Assembly: GCA_010015655.1 (NCBI GenBank)
Contig: ML976689.1
Coordinates: forward strand, 139,263-203,262
Direction of reading: 5' to 3'
Source of the DNA: Bimuria novae-zelandiae CBS 107.79
Lineage: Eukaryota; Ascomycota; Dothideomycetes; Pleosporales; Didymosphaeriaceae
DNA length: 64,000 nucleotides
Shown here: piece by piece, positions 1 through 9,623 of the stretch
Layout: the number at the start of each line of letters is the position of its first letter
Numbering within the stretch: the first letter of the stretch is position 1
Notes under the pieces: model-generated
What the model was told of the DNA's origin: nothing
The model's input: only the letters and a program-made list of their open reading frames with translations
The model's database searches: none
Program-made: the position numbers and the translations under genes

Positions 1-360
1 ATACCTGGAGTGCGTCCTGTAACACTAACTCTGGTGTGGCTCTTTTCGGATCGACATGAACACAGAACGTATAGCCGTTAACAGAGGTTTGAGGATACTC
101 AGGAAGAAGAGCTATTTGTGTGAGAGTCATAGTCGTTAGGGGACTAGTAGTCCCTGTTGTAAGAACAGTAAGCGGTGCTGTATCATCCTACACAAGTTAA
201 GATCAGGACTAGAACAGATTGACAATGTGTTTAAAGGCCAATTCACCTCATTTTCTTCGTCTTCTTCTTCGCCATGATACGTGTCATCCTCTTGTGTTGG
301 CCTACTGTCAAAGTCCATTGTTGTGTCGTCTAGGTCGCTATCATATGCGGCATCGGACAT
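1..360 (-). CDS. 5' part of a spliced gene, unknown product, runs off the left edge
   Basis: Exon 1 is 360-247 and exon 2 is 187-1, separated by a 59-nt intron (246-188) that starts GTGAAT and ends TGTAG. Splicing is phase 0 and leaves one open frame to the window edge, about 100 codons. The N-terminal 38 residues are strongly acidic (many D and E, almost no basic residues). Exon 2 starts with a Thr/Ser-rich stretch and then reads like a folded domain (TLTQIALLPEYPQTSVNGYT). Without splicing the frame also stays open, giving a 74-aa product that lacks the downstream domain. I do not recognise the family. The start is the first ATG of the acidic segment; no upstream exon was sought beyond 360. 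The continuous open frame in exon 2 is the main support. Confidence 0.5.
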
Positions 361-1377
361 ACGGTCGGCCCGGGAGTCATTGGTAATAGGGTCAACTCAA
401 CACGGTTAGAACACATTCACAACATGTTCTCAACATACTTACTCATTTTGGTTTTACCGGTTAAATTGAGTTGGAGGGAGCAAATTGGGGCGTGCGCTGT
501 ACTTAAGAGGTGACCCAACCACCCGATAAGTAACCCGACCACTCGATTTGTAAGCCAACCAGCGAACAGGGGTCTGCACTAGCGCGTGTGGTGGGCCGAG
601 GTCAAAGTGTGGTGGGGTTAACCGTATCCACATGTGCAATCCAGTGTTGTTTTTCGTGAACCCCCCGAAAGGTCCGACGAGCGCGAGATGAGATGAGGTG
701 GCCCGTGCATGATAAGCTACCCCGAATACGGTTAAGCTGCAATGGATGGAAAGACTGAGAGGATCACACTGCAGGAAACACTTGTAAAGACACTGCGCCA
801 CCACAACACAACACCATCGTCAGATCTTTTGGATATGATATTCGCCCCAATCGTCGACATGGGCTCTCTCTAACTTTTTAGTACCCGTGTCTCCCACATT
901 GAAGCAAATGCGATACACTGCGACTACCTATACGGTATCTATAGATGAAGAACCTTCCCGCTCGTCTAATATCAGCCACAAGGGCTATGGGCTGCTCGAC
1001 CATGTTCTAGAGAACTACTTATTCCGCTAGAAGGTAGTACTTGGCCACCATCGACTTGCTACCCCGACGAGGCAGTTGTCGAGATGATAAGGCTAGGCTT
1101 GCCAGAGAAGACTGGAAGGCCACAGCCTTGGCATCACCTGTTCCTGCCTACGCCTCATGGACGACCCTCGGCCTAGAGTTGCAAGCGAAAAGTTAATCAT
1201 TATCATACGTGTTACGCCGTAGATTGTCAGCTCAGTTCTACTGCTATCACTACCATTCCCGTGAGCCAAGTCGTGGCGCTCCTGGGCGAGAAGCGAATTA
1301 GGAAGGAGAGTTCCCATGCCCAGATGGTAACCAGGAACCTGTACGTCGGGATCAACAACAATCCATCTACTCGGTTG
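361..1377. other. intergenic, no gene supported
   Basis: Normal base composition with no RIP signature. It lies between the divergent starts of the left-edge gene and the carboxypeptidase gene, so it probably holds both promoters. A possible 117-codon minus-strand frame at 454-804 has no domain-like composition. A short imperfect direct repeat around 505-560 (CCGACCACYCGAT-type) was seen. Confidence 0.5.
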
Positions 1378-1383
1378 TATAAA
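1378..1383 (+). promoter_or_regulatory. TATA-like box of the carboxypeptidase gene
   Basis: TATAAA lies 67 nt before the ATG at 1450, a usual distance for a fungal TATA element with a short leader. This rests on position and sequence only. Confidence 0.4.
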
Positions 1384-1449
1384 GCATGCATGCAGGTTCC
1401 CGTTCGCTGCAGCCCAGGTCTTGCCCTCTGTTTTTGACAGCGTCTCATC

Positions 1450-2919
1450 ATGAAGGTCACCTCGGTTCTTGGTCTGCTGCCTGCAGCAGTTCTGGCACAA
1501 GATCTCTTGAGTGTTGCCTTCTTTGCGAAGGAGAAGACTCAATTGCTGCAATTCGTTTCGGACAACGGACACATCGACTATGGCTGTCAGGCTACCATTC
1601 ATCCCACCAAGAATGGTGAACATCAGCTTCACGCTTTGCTCACCGAAGAGGAAGTCAGCCACTACAAGAGGAGTCTGGATGCTGGTATCGTTCGTGTAGA
1701 GACACTCGACCATTTGAACAAGCGACAGACAGCAACAGCACCCATTGGAAAGGGTGACCGATTCAAGGGAGGCAAGGTCGCTCCTCGGGGCTTGGGCAGC
1801 CAGAAGCCCAATGTATACAGCACATACCAGAAAGCCGGCATCCTCAACGCGGACGAAGTCTACACAGCCTTGAAAGGTCTGGAGAAGGAGTACGGTCTGG
1901 AGCTTTTCATGGCACCCTACAAGACCTTCGAGGGCAACAGTATTTACGGCGGTGTAGCCAACAAGGCCGAGAAGATCAACAAGGACAAGCAGTACATCTA
2001 CTTCACTTCCGGAATCCACGCGCGCGAGCGAGGTGGCCCAGACAACCTGATCTACTTCATCTCCGACCTGCTGTATGCAAACAGGCACCGCAAGGGCCTC
2101 ACCTACGGGAACAAGACCTACACCAACTCGGACGTTAAGAAGGTCCTCGGCGCGGGTATCGTTTTCATTCCGATGACCAACCCAGACGGCGTCCGCCACG
2201 ACCAGGCCAACAGCAACCTCTGGCGCAAGAACCGCAACCCGCTCTCCTCCATTCCAGGCAGGCCCGCTAGCGTCGGTGTCGATCTTAACCGCAACTTCGA
2301 CTTCATGTGGAACTTCACCAAGTACTTCGACCCCTCGGTGTTCCCGGCCTCGACGGACCCTTCGTCACAGGCTTTCTACGGCACTGGACCGTTCTCCGAG
2401 CCCGAGACGCGCAACATGAAGTGGGTGTACGAAATTTTCCCCAAGATCCGGTGGTTCATCGACGTGCACTCTGCGGCAGGCACGCTGCTGTACTCCTGGG
2501 GCGACGACATCAACCAGTCGTACGACCCGAAGCAGAACCTGTTCAACCCGGCCTACGATGGTAAGCGCGGAGTAGTCGAGGACACGGTTTACCGCGAGTA
2601 CATCGTTGAGAAGGACTGGTACAACATCGAGCTCAACGCGAACCTTACCACTGATGCTATGATGGCGGTTGGTGGGAGCACGTATGTGCCTCAGCAAGCT
2701 GTCGGGTTGTACCCTACGAGCGGTGCGTCTGATGATTGGGCGTCGAGTCGCTGGTATGGGAATAAGACGCTGAATAAGGTGCATGGGTACACGCTGGAGT
2801 TTGGATACCCGACGAACTTTTACCCGACTGCGGACGAGTACATTCAGAATATCCTTGACACCAATGCTGGGTTCATGGAATTCGTGCTTACCGCGATAGA
2901 GATTGGTCTCAAGGGTTGA
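1450..2919 (+). CDS. secreted zinc carboxypeptidase, peptidase family M14 (A type)
   Basis: Intronless, 489 aa. Residues 1-16 form a signal peptide ending before Q17. A propeptide follows, with a dibasic Kex2-type site K91-R92, so the mature enzyme would start near Q93. The catalytic domain (about 120-489) keeps the M14 set: zinc ligands H190 and E193 in HARE, and H340 in DVHS; substrate-binding R262, N280 and R281 (DLNRN); Y421 in the YPTSGASDDW segment; catalytic E450 in YTLEFG. The family removes C-terminal residues from peptides; fungal members are secreted and work in extracellular protein digestion. R192 and the intact ligands argue against the inactive ECM14 type. The ATG at 1450 is chosen because it opens the signal peptide. 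The reading frame is intact and not RIP-affected. Confidence 0.93.
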   Translation: MKVTSVLGLLPAAVLAQDLLSVAFFAKEKTQLLQFVSDNGHIDYGCQATIHPTKNGEHQLHALLTEEEVSHYKRSLDAGIVRVETLDHLNKRQTATAPIGKGDRFKGGKVAPRGLGSQKPNVYSTYQKAGILNADEVYTALKGLEKEYGLELFMAPYKTFEGNSIYGGVANKAEKINKDKQYIYFTSGIHARERGGPDNLIYFISDLLYANRHRKGLTYGNKTYTNSDVKKVLGAGIVFIPMTNPDGVRHDQANSNLWRKNRNPLSSIPGRPASVGVDLNRNFDFMWNFTKYFDPSVFPASTDPSSQAFYGTGPFSEPETRNMKWVYEIFPKIRWFIDVHSAAGTLLYSWGDDINQSYDPKQNLFNPAYDGKRGVVEDTVYREYIVEKDWYNIELNANLTTDAMMAVGGSTYVPQQAVGLYPTSGASDDWASSRWYGNKTLNKVHGYTLEFGYPTNFYPTADEYIQNILDTNAGFMEFVLTAIEIGLKG

Positions 2920-3462
2920 GTATATGACGATGTGATGAGATACGAGACCATGGTGATGTGGAAGTAATTATAAATAATAATTCATCATTACAGTTGTGTG
3001 GAAATACCTGCTTTGCCCTCATCTTGCGCTGCACAATGATGCTGGTGGATTGTCTCGGCACACAGTCAAAGATGTCTGCTCCTGACCGATCAAGATGTCC
3101 ACCTCCTCTATCCCCTTCCAATACCACTCCCCGACCTAAAGTAAACCTGCCTCTGACCCAACACGCCCCACTTACAAAACAAATCCACCACTCAGCCAAA
3201 CCGTGCCCTAGAAGGCCTTCTGCGCAGACTTGACGCTCCAGTGATTATGCTAGTCTCTCGATAAGTTATACCCGCCCGCTCTACGTGCTTGTACGACCGT
3301 AATCCAGATCTCGACATCGTATAGTTTGTGCACGTGTAGAAGTGCAACTCGGTCGGACAAGGTAGCAGATGGCGACGGGTTGGGATAATTTCATGAACGC
3401 TTTCTTCGTCGTAGAAGTTCGTTATCGCTCGCACGTCCTGCATCCCCCTCTCCTTACCAAAC
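2920..3462. other. intergenic downstream of the carboxypeptidase gene
   Basis: Holds the 3' flank of the carboxypeptidase gene. Several overlapping frames of 90-100 codons exist on both strands, but none has recognisable domain composition. No RNA gene was seen. Confidence 0.4.
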
Positions 3463-3792
3463 CTACACCCCCTTCCCACTCTCATAAACCCTTACCCCAA
3501 ACACCCTTCTCACAGCCCAACTATGCCAGCTTACAACAATCGGCCCACCCCTCCAGAGCGGCAGCACATGGCCCTTGCCACTCCTCCTATCAACAACACT
3601 TTCCTCCCACTCTCCCTGCTGAAACCTTTCCACATCTTCTCTTTCCACCCTATGCGTTCTCATGCTCGCCGCAATAGCCCAGAAGCTCACTACGTGCACC
3701 TGATCAATCGCCTTCATGATAACGCCCTGCTTTGGATTTGGTGGTAGCAAATTGAGCAAGTCCGAGCAAGTATAATCTTTCTTTTCTGGCAT
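3463..3792 (-). CDS. possible small hypothetical protein
   Basis: A 109-aa minus-strand frame starting MPEKKDYTCSDLLNLLPPNP. From 3792 down the residue composition is mixed and protein-like, while the in-frame extension upstream (to 4146) is Pro/Ser/Leu-rich and looks like non-coding sequence. No domain, signal peptide or membrane segment was recognised. It could be one exon of a longer gene or a chance frame; the flanks contain polypurine/polypyrimidine runs. Low confidence. Confidence 0.22.
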   Translation of the reverse strand: MPEKKDYTCSDLLNLLPPNPKQGVIMKAIDQVHVVSFWAIAASMRTHRVEREDVERFQQGEWEESVVDRRSGKGHVLPLWRGGPIVVSWHSWAVRRVFGVRVYESGKGV

Positions 3793-4816
3793 TAGGGGAG
3801 TTGAAGTGAGCTGGCAGCGGTGCTTCTCGCGCGGGATATCGTTGATGTAAACAGGGGAGTAGAGATTAGGGAGAGGCGCGTAAAAAAAAAAAGGCGCAGA
3901 GAGAGGCTGAGAATGAGGGCGACGGGGAAGTCGAGGCCGAGGGAGAGGGTGGCGCGGGTGCTTGACAAGACAGTCAAACGAGGGGGAGAGGTTGGTGTTG
4001 AGAAGAAGAGGAGGTGTTTTTGGAAGGCGGTGAGAGATGGGCGGGACATTGTATGACGTGCTGGTTTTCTTTACTTGTTGGAAGTTATAGAAGTTAATTA
4101 GGAGGATTTTGATTTGAATGATTGGGGTTAGGGGTGTGCTGTGCATAGATGGAAAGAGTGCGCGGGTCGGGGTGACGTCATGACTTTTGTTACTGGAGTT
4201 TTTGAAGCTTTGCAGGAGCGGGTGTGATTTTGCAATAGGATGGATTGGATCGAGTAGATGTAGTTAAGATACCAGAGCACAGTTTTGTGACGTAGAAAGA
4301 GAGCTTGCATCGCACAGAGATGGAATCCACTTGGGGAAAATTCGACCCGCCGTGCGCGGTTGCGCACGCCTTACAATGTTTGAAGATTCAAGCGTAAATA
4401 ACAATAGTAGTAACAATATCTAGGATATTTCCCGATATGGGCACATGGTGGAGGCAGGAACCGCGTGGACCTTTGGAGTCTGTAAACGCAGTACGTCTGT
4501 GGTTGTGCGCAAGGCAACGACTCAACGAAAAATCTCAACTTCGGAAGCGAACTTTGATCGCCTAATCACAACATAACGGAAGCGTGCCCCCAAGATAAGC
4601 GGTCCGATGTATTTTCTGCGTGATTTCACAATGCTATGTACGTCGGACGCGCATGTCATCAGAATCACCCGGAAGCATCCCTCCCATTAATCTTGCACAA
4701 TGAAGACCAACTGCACCATTGTGAGTTAAAGTTCCGGCTGAGTGGGCAACTTTAAAAGACCCCTGAATGGTCCATACTAAGACAGCCAAACTATTTGTAC
4801 CTGCTCTTGCGGCATC
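3793..4816. other. intergenic
   Basis: Contains a purine-rich stretch (about 3860-4020) that creates long but compositionally biased frames on both strands. No supported gene. The last few hundred bases are the likely promoter of the pseudogene starting at 4817. Confidence 0.4.
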
Positions 4817-5654
4817 ATGAACGAAACGGAATGGATAGAAAACGTGGATTCGGCGGATTCTAAAAGCCCCGTAGAGATCGTGAAGGAGGTTGCTGAGCGT
4901 CAACGCTACATCTTCCATGGCTGGCTAGAGAGTGAAGGGCCGCTTCCAGGGTCAAGAGTCGAGATGACGGTTGGAGCGCGGAAGCTACGTGGGGGTTCGC
5001 GTTCTCGAGATATAAATGTCTACTTAGTGTCCACGGAGTACAACACCATTCCCAACAAGTTCCCAGAAGGCTTATTACCGAAATATCGGATGGGTTTTCT
5101 GAAGTGGGATGAATGTGAAACCACGGTGCAAACGTTCTTGCCTCTTCTTCGGACACAACTTGAGCGTCAGCTTCCAAGCATCAAGGTCGAATGGCTTGTC
5201 GGCAACCTGATGCCTAGACACATTTTTGCTGGGCTGGCGAATCCGCTCTTACAGATGACCCTCATCACTCTGCGTTCCTGGTCACCTCGCCCGACTCATT
5301 CGATCAGTATGTAATCGACTTTACCACCGAGCAGTTTGGATTCGACGATAGCTTCTGGTTCATGCCGTGGGACGCATACGAAGCCCTGAGCGAGGAGGAC
5401 AAGTGGCATGTCTGGGAGTACGAGACCCGTTGCATATCCACGACAAGGAAATCGATAGCATCCCGGATGCATCGGAAGTCCACGAGCTACGCAAGAAGCA
5501 CGAGGCCAAGATGCGAAAACTCTGCATGGATGTGGACTGGGCAGAAGCGGAGCAGATGTCCCCTGGGGAGCGCCGTCTCTTTGTAACGTCGAAGGCACAG
5601 CGGATGTTAGACGAAGAGGCTGAGCGAGCTCATGATTCGGGATCAGCACAATAG
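4817..5654 (+). pseudogene. frameshifted gene of unknown function
   Basis: One protein of about 279 residues can be followed through three successive frames. It begins MNETEWIENVDSADSKSPVE and reads to about 5251. It continues one frame over from about 5254 (DDPHHSAFLVTSPDSFDQYV) to about 5427, then in the third frame (PLHIHDKEIDSIPDASEVHE) to the TAG at 5652-5654. Each change is what a one-base deletion would give. No intron with acceptable ends restores the first junction while keeping the protein-like sequence around 5190-5250. The C-terminus (about 5475-5640) is a charged helical segment. No RIP signature is present, so inactivation was by indels. Two sequencing errors remain possible. 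The family was not recognised. Confidence 0.6.
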
Positions 5655-6136
5655 AGCCCGCGCTCTTAGGTATGTTTTCGCACATGAAGTTGCTGCAATG
5701 TGTATAGCGGCTCAGGATGGGGAACTAGTGTTGTTCACTTCCTTTTGAAGTAGGGAGATTCATCATCGAGACGGCAAGTTAAGGTATGCGGGTTGACGCG
5801 CTGCAAATTGATCGTTATTTATGCAAATACTCAACTTCTGAAGTTATAAACGTGACGTCGTGACATGCATGGATGCATTCTGAAGTTGTGATGGTGGAGG
5901 CAGTTTGGTAAACGCACGGACTGGAACTGAGGTGGCTGGGGAACGCCAAGAGTCGCTAATTAGCTCACTCGCACTTGCCCAACGCGCTCACGCTCTCACA
6001 GACTCAACCACCTTCGCTCCTCCACCACCCTCCTCCACGCCTCTCCTGCTTCCTCTTCGATTTCCTCTTCTCGTCGGCCGGCTACATCCGTCTGCCCCCG
6101 CAGTCACCCGCTTAACCGTCAGCTCTTCGTTACGCT

Positions 6137-6295
6137 CGCTGTCCTATTTCTGTCCACCATCCTTGCGAAGTTCACAAGGCCTCTGTTACCGTTGTTTCGT
6201 TTCGCGTCGGCCTTGCAGCCTTCGTGTTGCCATTCCGCGGCAGAGGGGTGATGCACATTTAGGCCGGGCTGTGCGGACTCTACGGCGCTCGTGGC
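6137..6295 (+). repeat. direct repeat, copy 1 (about 160 bp)
   Basis: Matches 6409-6572 in the same order and orientation, with long exact blocks such as GTTTCGTTTCGCGTCGGCCT-type sequence and TTGCCATTCCGCGGCAG. Copies differ by substitutions and small indels. Confidence 0.8.
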
Positions 6296-6408
6296 TACGG
6301 TTGCTCCACCCTCACTCTTGATCTCCTCTCATCAATAGACCCCTCCTTCCTCCTGAACCAGCCGTCTACCCGCTCAGCCGCGTGTCCTCTGTGATTCTGC
6401 GTACCGCC

Positions 6409-6572
6409 CGCTGTCCTGTTTCGGCCCGCCATCCTTGCGAATTTCACAAGGCCTTCACTGTCTCCCGCTGTTTCGTTTCGCGTCGGCCTTACAGCCTTCG
6501 CGTTGCCATTCCGCGGCAGGGGGGGTGACGCCCATCCAGGCCGGGTAGGGCGCACTTTGCAGGGTTCGTGGC
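6409..6572 (+). repeat. direct repeat, copy 2 (about 164 bp)
   Basis: Second copy of the segment at 6137-6295, starting 272 bp downstream of it. It lies 145-310 bp before the ATG at 6717, so it may be part of that gene's promoter or leader. Confidence 0.8.
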
Positions 6573-6716
6573 GAAGGTGTGGCAAGGCGCGACAGAGTCA
6601 GGGCTGCTCTCTGCCATCGTCAAAGCCCGGGCGGGTGGGATCCTCTTGCGCAACGTCTTTGCAATTGCAAGAAGGGCCTTCTCTTGGTGAGCTGACCTAG
6701 GTAGAGCTAACTGACA

Positions 6717-8114
6717 ATGGCAAATCACATTTTCCGCAAAGGCGGCATTCCTGTCTTGGCATCTCTCGCTCCTGATATATCGTTGCCAATCTCGTGCGCC
6801 CTTGATGCTAAACACTCCGAGGCTCAGCAGCAGGCCGCTATTGTGCTTCACTTTCGAATGAGTATCAGCGGTTTCGACGACGAACAACCCGTTGCTCTGC
6901 TGTACCATGCGGACAATCTGTTTGATAGCGGGCCCGCGCTGCAACCTGCGGCTGTTTCCCTGCCTCAGGCACTTCTGGATCAAATTACTCGTAACAAGGG
7001 CGATCTGCGAATACTTGCGCTGAATCTCAAAACGCCCAGCGTCGTCCGCTGCCCTCGCTCCACCGGAACGATTGCGCCGCAAAAGGTACCGGACATGCGG
7101 TTCCGCCAGCTCGTCGGCTTAGCCAAAGCGACCCGTCTCTATATCCTTTTCGACTACGAGTGGCTGCATCCAGCCAGGGCTTCACGTTTCTTGCAGATCG
7201 TCAGTCGTCCAGCGTCGCTATCTGCCTTCACCGCTGAAGACCATGCGTCGGTGCCGCTGCAACAAGCGGACTGGACTGTCTTCAGCCCCGACACCGATGC
7301 CACATCTGAGGCGCCTCCGCCTGCATACGCAGACTCGTTCAACAAACGTCACCGGTCGCCGACTAGCTCGCCCAGGTCGCCTCCTCCGAAACGCGTGCTG
7401 CTTTCTCCTGCGCCCATCTTTCCACTCTCCCCGACCGAAAAAGCTACTCCAACGACGGTGAGCCCAAGCCTGAGCCCTCGACCTCTATTTCAGCCTAATG
7501 CACCCGGCTTTGAGGAAGTGCTCAAGAATGTACTGGAAAAGTTGATGCCCAGCGCGCCCAGCATCGAGGAAGCCGTCAACAATGCCCTTGTGAAGCTGAT
7601 CCCCGGCGCGCTGGAGGCCATTTTGCCAGACATGCTTGCTCGCTATCTCGCTAGGCCTCCGTCATCGCCCTCACCATCCACGTCCGTCTCGCGGTCCGCC
7701 ACGCAGGCGGCTCCATTAGCTCCGCTTCACAGCCTCGTTCGCGCGCACCTGGAAGCTCACGCCGAAGATCTCGCACAGGAGATGACTCAGGATCTACTGG
7801 AACACACGACCGATCTCTGCAACACGGCACAGGTGGATTTCCAAGAGGATCTCGAGGATCACAAAGTTGAGGTTACAATGATCAAGGAAGATGGCCTCAA
7901 CGACATCAATCGTCTCTTCGATGACAAGCTAGAGGAGTTTCGGGAGAGCGCAGCCGGCATTGTCGAAAGCGTGGAGTGTGAAGTCAAGCTAGAGAGGAGC
8001 CTGCTGGCGAGAGAGAGGGAGCAGCTGGAGCAGGAGAGGAGGAGGGCCCACAGAACGCGCTTTGGCGACGAGTTCGCAATCGACCGAGCACGGCGAGCGG
8101 CGTCGGTGCCCTGA
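6717..8114 (+). CDS. hypothetical protein with Pro/Ser-rich linker and C-terminal coiled coil
   Basis: Intronless, 465 aa, no recognised family. Residues 1-190 look globular. Residues about 195-262 are Pro/Ser/Thr-rich, with a PPAY motif at 201-204 and basic clusters (KRHRSP, PPPKR) at about 210-226 that could act as a nuclear signal. Residues 264-303 contain two similar helical units, FEEVLKNVLEKLMP and IEEAVNNALVKLIP. Residues about 340-447 are charged and heptad-like, likely a coiled coil, ending in an Arg/Glu-rich segment. There is no signal peptide or membrane segment. PPxY motifs are ligands for WW domains, so a ubiquitin-ligase or adaptor link is possible but only inferred. It runs convergently with the p24 gene at 8506-9184. 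Confidence 0.65.
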   Translation: MANHIFRKGGIPVLASLAPDISLPISCALDAKHSEAQQQAAIVLHFRMSISGFDDEQPVALLYHADNLFDSGPALQPAAVSLPQALLDQITRNKGDLRILALNLKTPSVVRCPRSTGTIAPQKVPDMRFRQLVGLAKATRLYILFDYEWLHPARASRFLQIVSRPASLSAFTAEDHASVPLQQADWTVFSPDTDATSEAPPPAYADSFNKRHRSPTSSPRSPPPKRVLLSPAPIFPLSPTEKATPTTVSPSLSPRPLFQPNAPGFEEVLKNVLEKLMPSAPSIEEAVNNALVKLIPGALEAILPDMLARYLARPPSSPSPSTSVSRSATQAAPLAPLHSLVRAHLEAHAEDLAQEMTQDLLEHTTDLCNTAQVDFQEDLEDHKVEVTMIKEDGLNDINRLFDDKLEEFRESAAGIVESVECEVKLERSLLAREREQLEQERRRAHRTRFGDEFAIDRARRAASVP

Positions 8115-8505
8115 GGGTCCAGACGGCCGGGTACAACGAACATGTAGTCGCTGTATGGATCGTCCTAGGGTAACACAAGGGACCAAGACAAGTCTGAATA
8201 GAACTGTCTTCCCCGATCTTGTAAGTTCACACGTTATGCCAGAGGAGACGATGTAGCATATGAACGAACCTCCTGCCAGTAAATGGGAGAAAAACATATA
8301 TAGCGCTCAATTGATGCAATGCAATGCAATATCATAACACGCTCGCCTGGCAATCATACACGACCATAAACTCCGTACCCTTTTACAGCCCAGCCCACCG
8401 AACGCCCAGCTAAAAATGCCGCTTGCCAAAGCGGCGCTCGAGCGGCTCCCACACGCACGCGCCAGCCCGTCCCAGCATTACGAAGAAAGGCGAGCGTCGC
8501 CGGTC
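8115..8505. other. convergent intergenic region
   Basis: Between the 3' ends of the hypothetical gene and the p24 gene. It should hold both 3' UTRs. An AT-rich stretch with a short TGCAA repeat lies at about 8310-8335. No gene was seen. Confidence 0.5.
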
Positions 8506-9184
8506 CTACACGACGCGCTTGACCTCGAAGAAGCGCTTGATCCACCAGACTTGGAAGATACCCTCGCCGACGAGCAGGGACATCTGGAAGATGGACCACC
8601 ACTTTACGCGCGAGTTTGTGGATTCGGCCGTGTTGCGGTGGGTGCGTTCGCGGACGACGATGTAGGACTGCTCGTCCTTCACTTGGGCGACGAGTTCGGA
8701 GAGGGAGCGGACTATTCACTATCATCAGTACTCTTCCCTTGCAGAGTATAGGCTCGAAGGGGTGGTAGGAGGTCTCACCTTCCTTCTCCAACGGATCCTG
8801 CGGTGCCTCACTCTCAGGCACATAAACAATGCCATGCACATTAAACGAGACCTCCTTCGTATTCGCGCCCCAGTGCTCATTATTAAAACAGTACGTGTAC
8901 TTTCCGTCCTCTTTTGCTTCGAAGCTGTGGTCGCCGGACGACACGCCGCGCTCGTGGACCTGGTATGCGCGGCTGGGCGTCTCAATCCAGAAGTCGATGT
9001 CGAGGTTTCCTGAGCCCCCGAATTCGCGGTCGCCGACTTGGAAGGTGACGGTCATCTTGTCGTCTTTGTGGAGCTGCTCGTGGAAGCATTCGCGCATGTA
9101 GGCTTTCATTTGGATGTTGTGCGCCGAAGCGAGGGCAAGGAGGGCGGTGGCCGCGCCGAGGAGGCGGAGGGAGGGGAGCAACAT
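8506..9184 (-). CDS. emp24: p24 family cargo receptor, EMP24 (p24-beta) type
   Basis: Two exons, 9184-8779 and 8711-8506, with a 67-nt phase-1 intron (8778-8712, GTGAGA...AATAG); 203 aa. Residues 1-21 are a signal peptide. The GOLD domain (about 22-118) has the conserved cysteine pair C33 and C99. A coiled coil (about 128-168) precedes one membrane span (about 173-193). The short cytosolic tail ends FFEVKRVV, with the di-phenylalanine COPII signal and terminal Val-Val typical of the p24-beta subfamily. Members cycle between ER and Golgi in COPII/COPI vesicles and help sort secretory cargo, including GPI-anchored proteins. Reading through the intron gives a false longer C-terminus, so the spliced model is preferred. 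The A transposon lies about 300 bp upstream. Confidence 0.93.
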
Positions 9185-9471
9185 CGTGCACGTGGGCGTG
9201 GAGGGGCCTGGTAGTGGGAAGCTGGGCGGAGGGTTGGGTGGTGTTTGGGGAGGGAGATGCCACGGTTCCAGGGTTCAATGTCGGGGAAATGGTCGGCCCG
9301 CGGTGGGCAGGCGGGACCGAGGACTGGAGCTTGTGAGACCTCACCTTCATCACTCGCGGACGGTCCACTTCGAGAAATGTTCAATTCCATTTGCAGCTAT
9401 TTTCTCTATGCTAGTAAGATTGGAGCAGCCGCATTGCTTTCACCTAATCGCATCCATATTGGTAAAGGGTA
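9185..9471. other. p24 gene promoter region
   Basis: Host sequence of normal composition between the p24 start and the first transposon terminus. No other feature was recognised. Confidence 0.5.
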
Positions 9472-9515
9472 CCGTGTCCGTGCGCGTAATGCCCGGATTC
9501 GCGTAATGCCCGCGC
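9472..9515 (+). repeat. 17-bp subrepeats at the left terminus of A
   Basis: Successive 17-bp units: CCGTGTCCGTGCGCGTA, ATGCCCGGATTCGCGTA, then a degenerate ATGCCCGCGCAACACCA. A TA dinucleotide also precedes the first unit, so the outer boundary is ambiguous by one unit. Confidence 0.8.
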
Positions 9516-9623
9516 AACACCATAAACGCTCTATTAGAAATAAGGCTGTAGAGCCACCCACGATCAATATTATCACGAGATTTTCTTATAGAGTAGTAAG
9601 TTAATAGCTGCAATTCATTTGCA

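Larger units (their letters stand above)
5655..6716. other. intergenic with an internal duplication
   Basis: Upstream region of the gene at 6717. Frames of about 100-140 codons on both strands overlap each other and the duplicated segment, and look like by-products of a CT-rich composition. The duplication is listed separately. Confidence 0.45.

Noticed and set aside
454..804. 116-aa minus-strand frame
   Set aside because: No domain composition; it lies in the shared promoter region of two divergent genes.
1093..2199. 368-aa minus-strand frame over the carboxypeptidase gene
   Set aside because: Antisense shadow of a well-supported M14 gene.
8354..9184. Unspliced 276-aa minus-strand frame over the p24 gene
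   Set aside because: It reads through the 67-nt intron. The spliced frame restores the p24 membrane span and FFEVKRVV tail.
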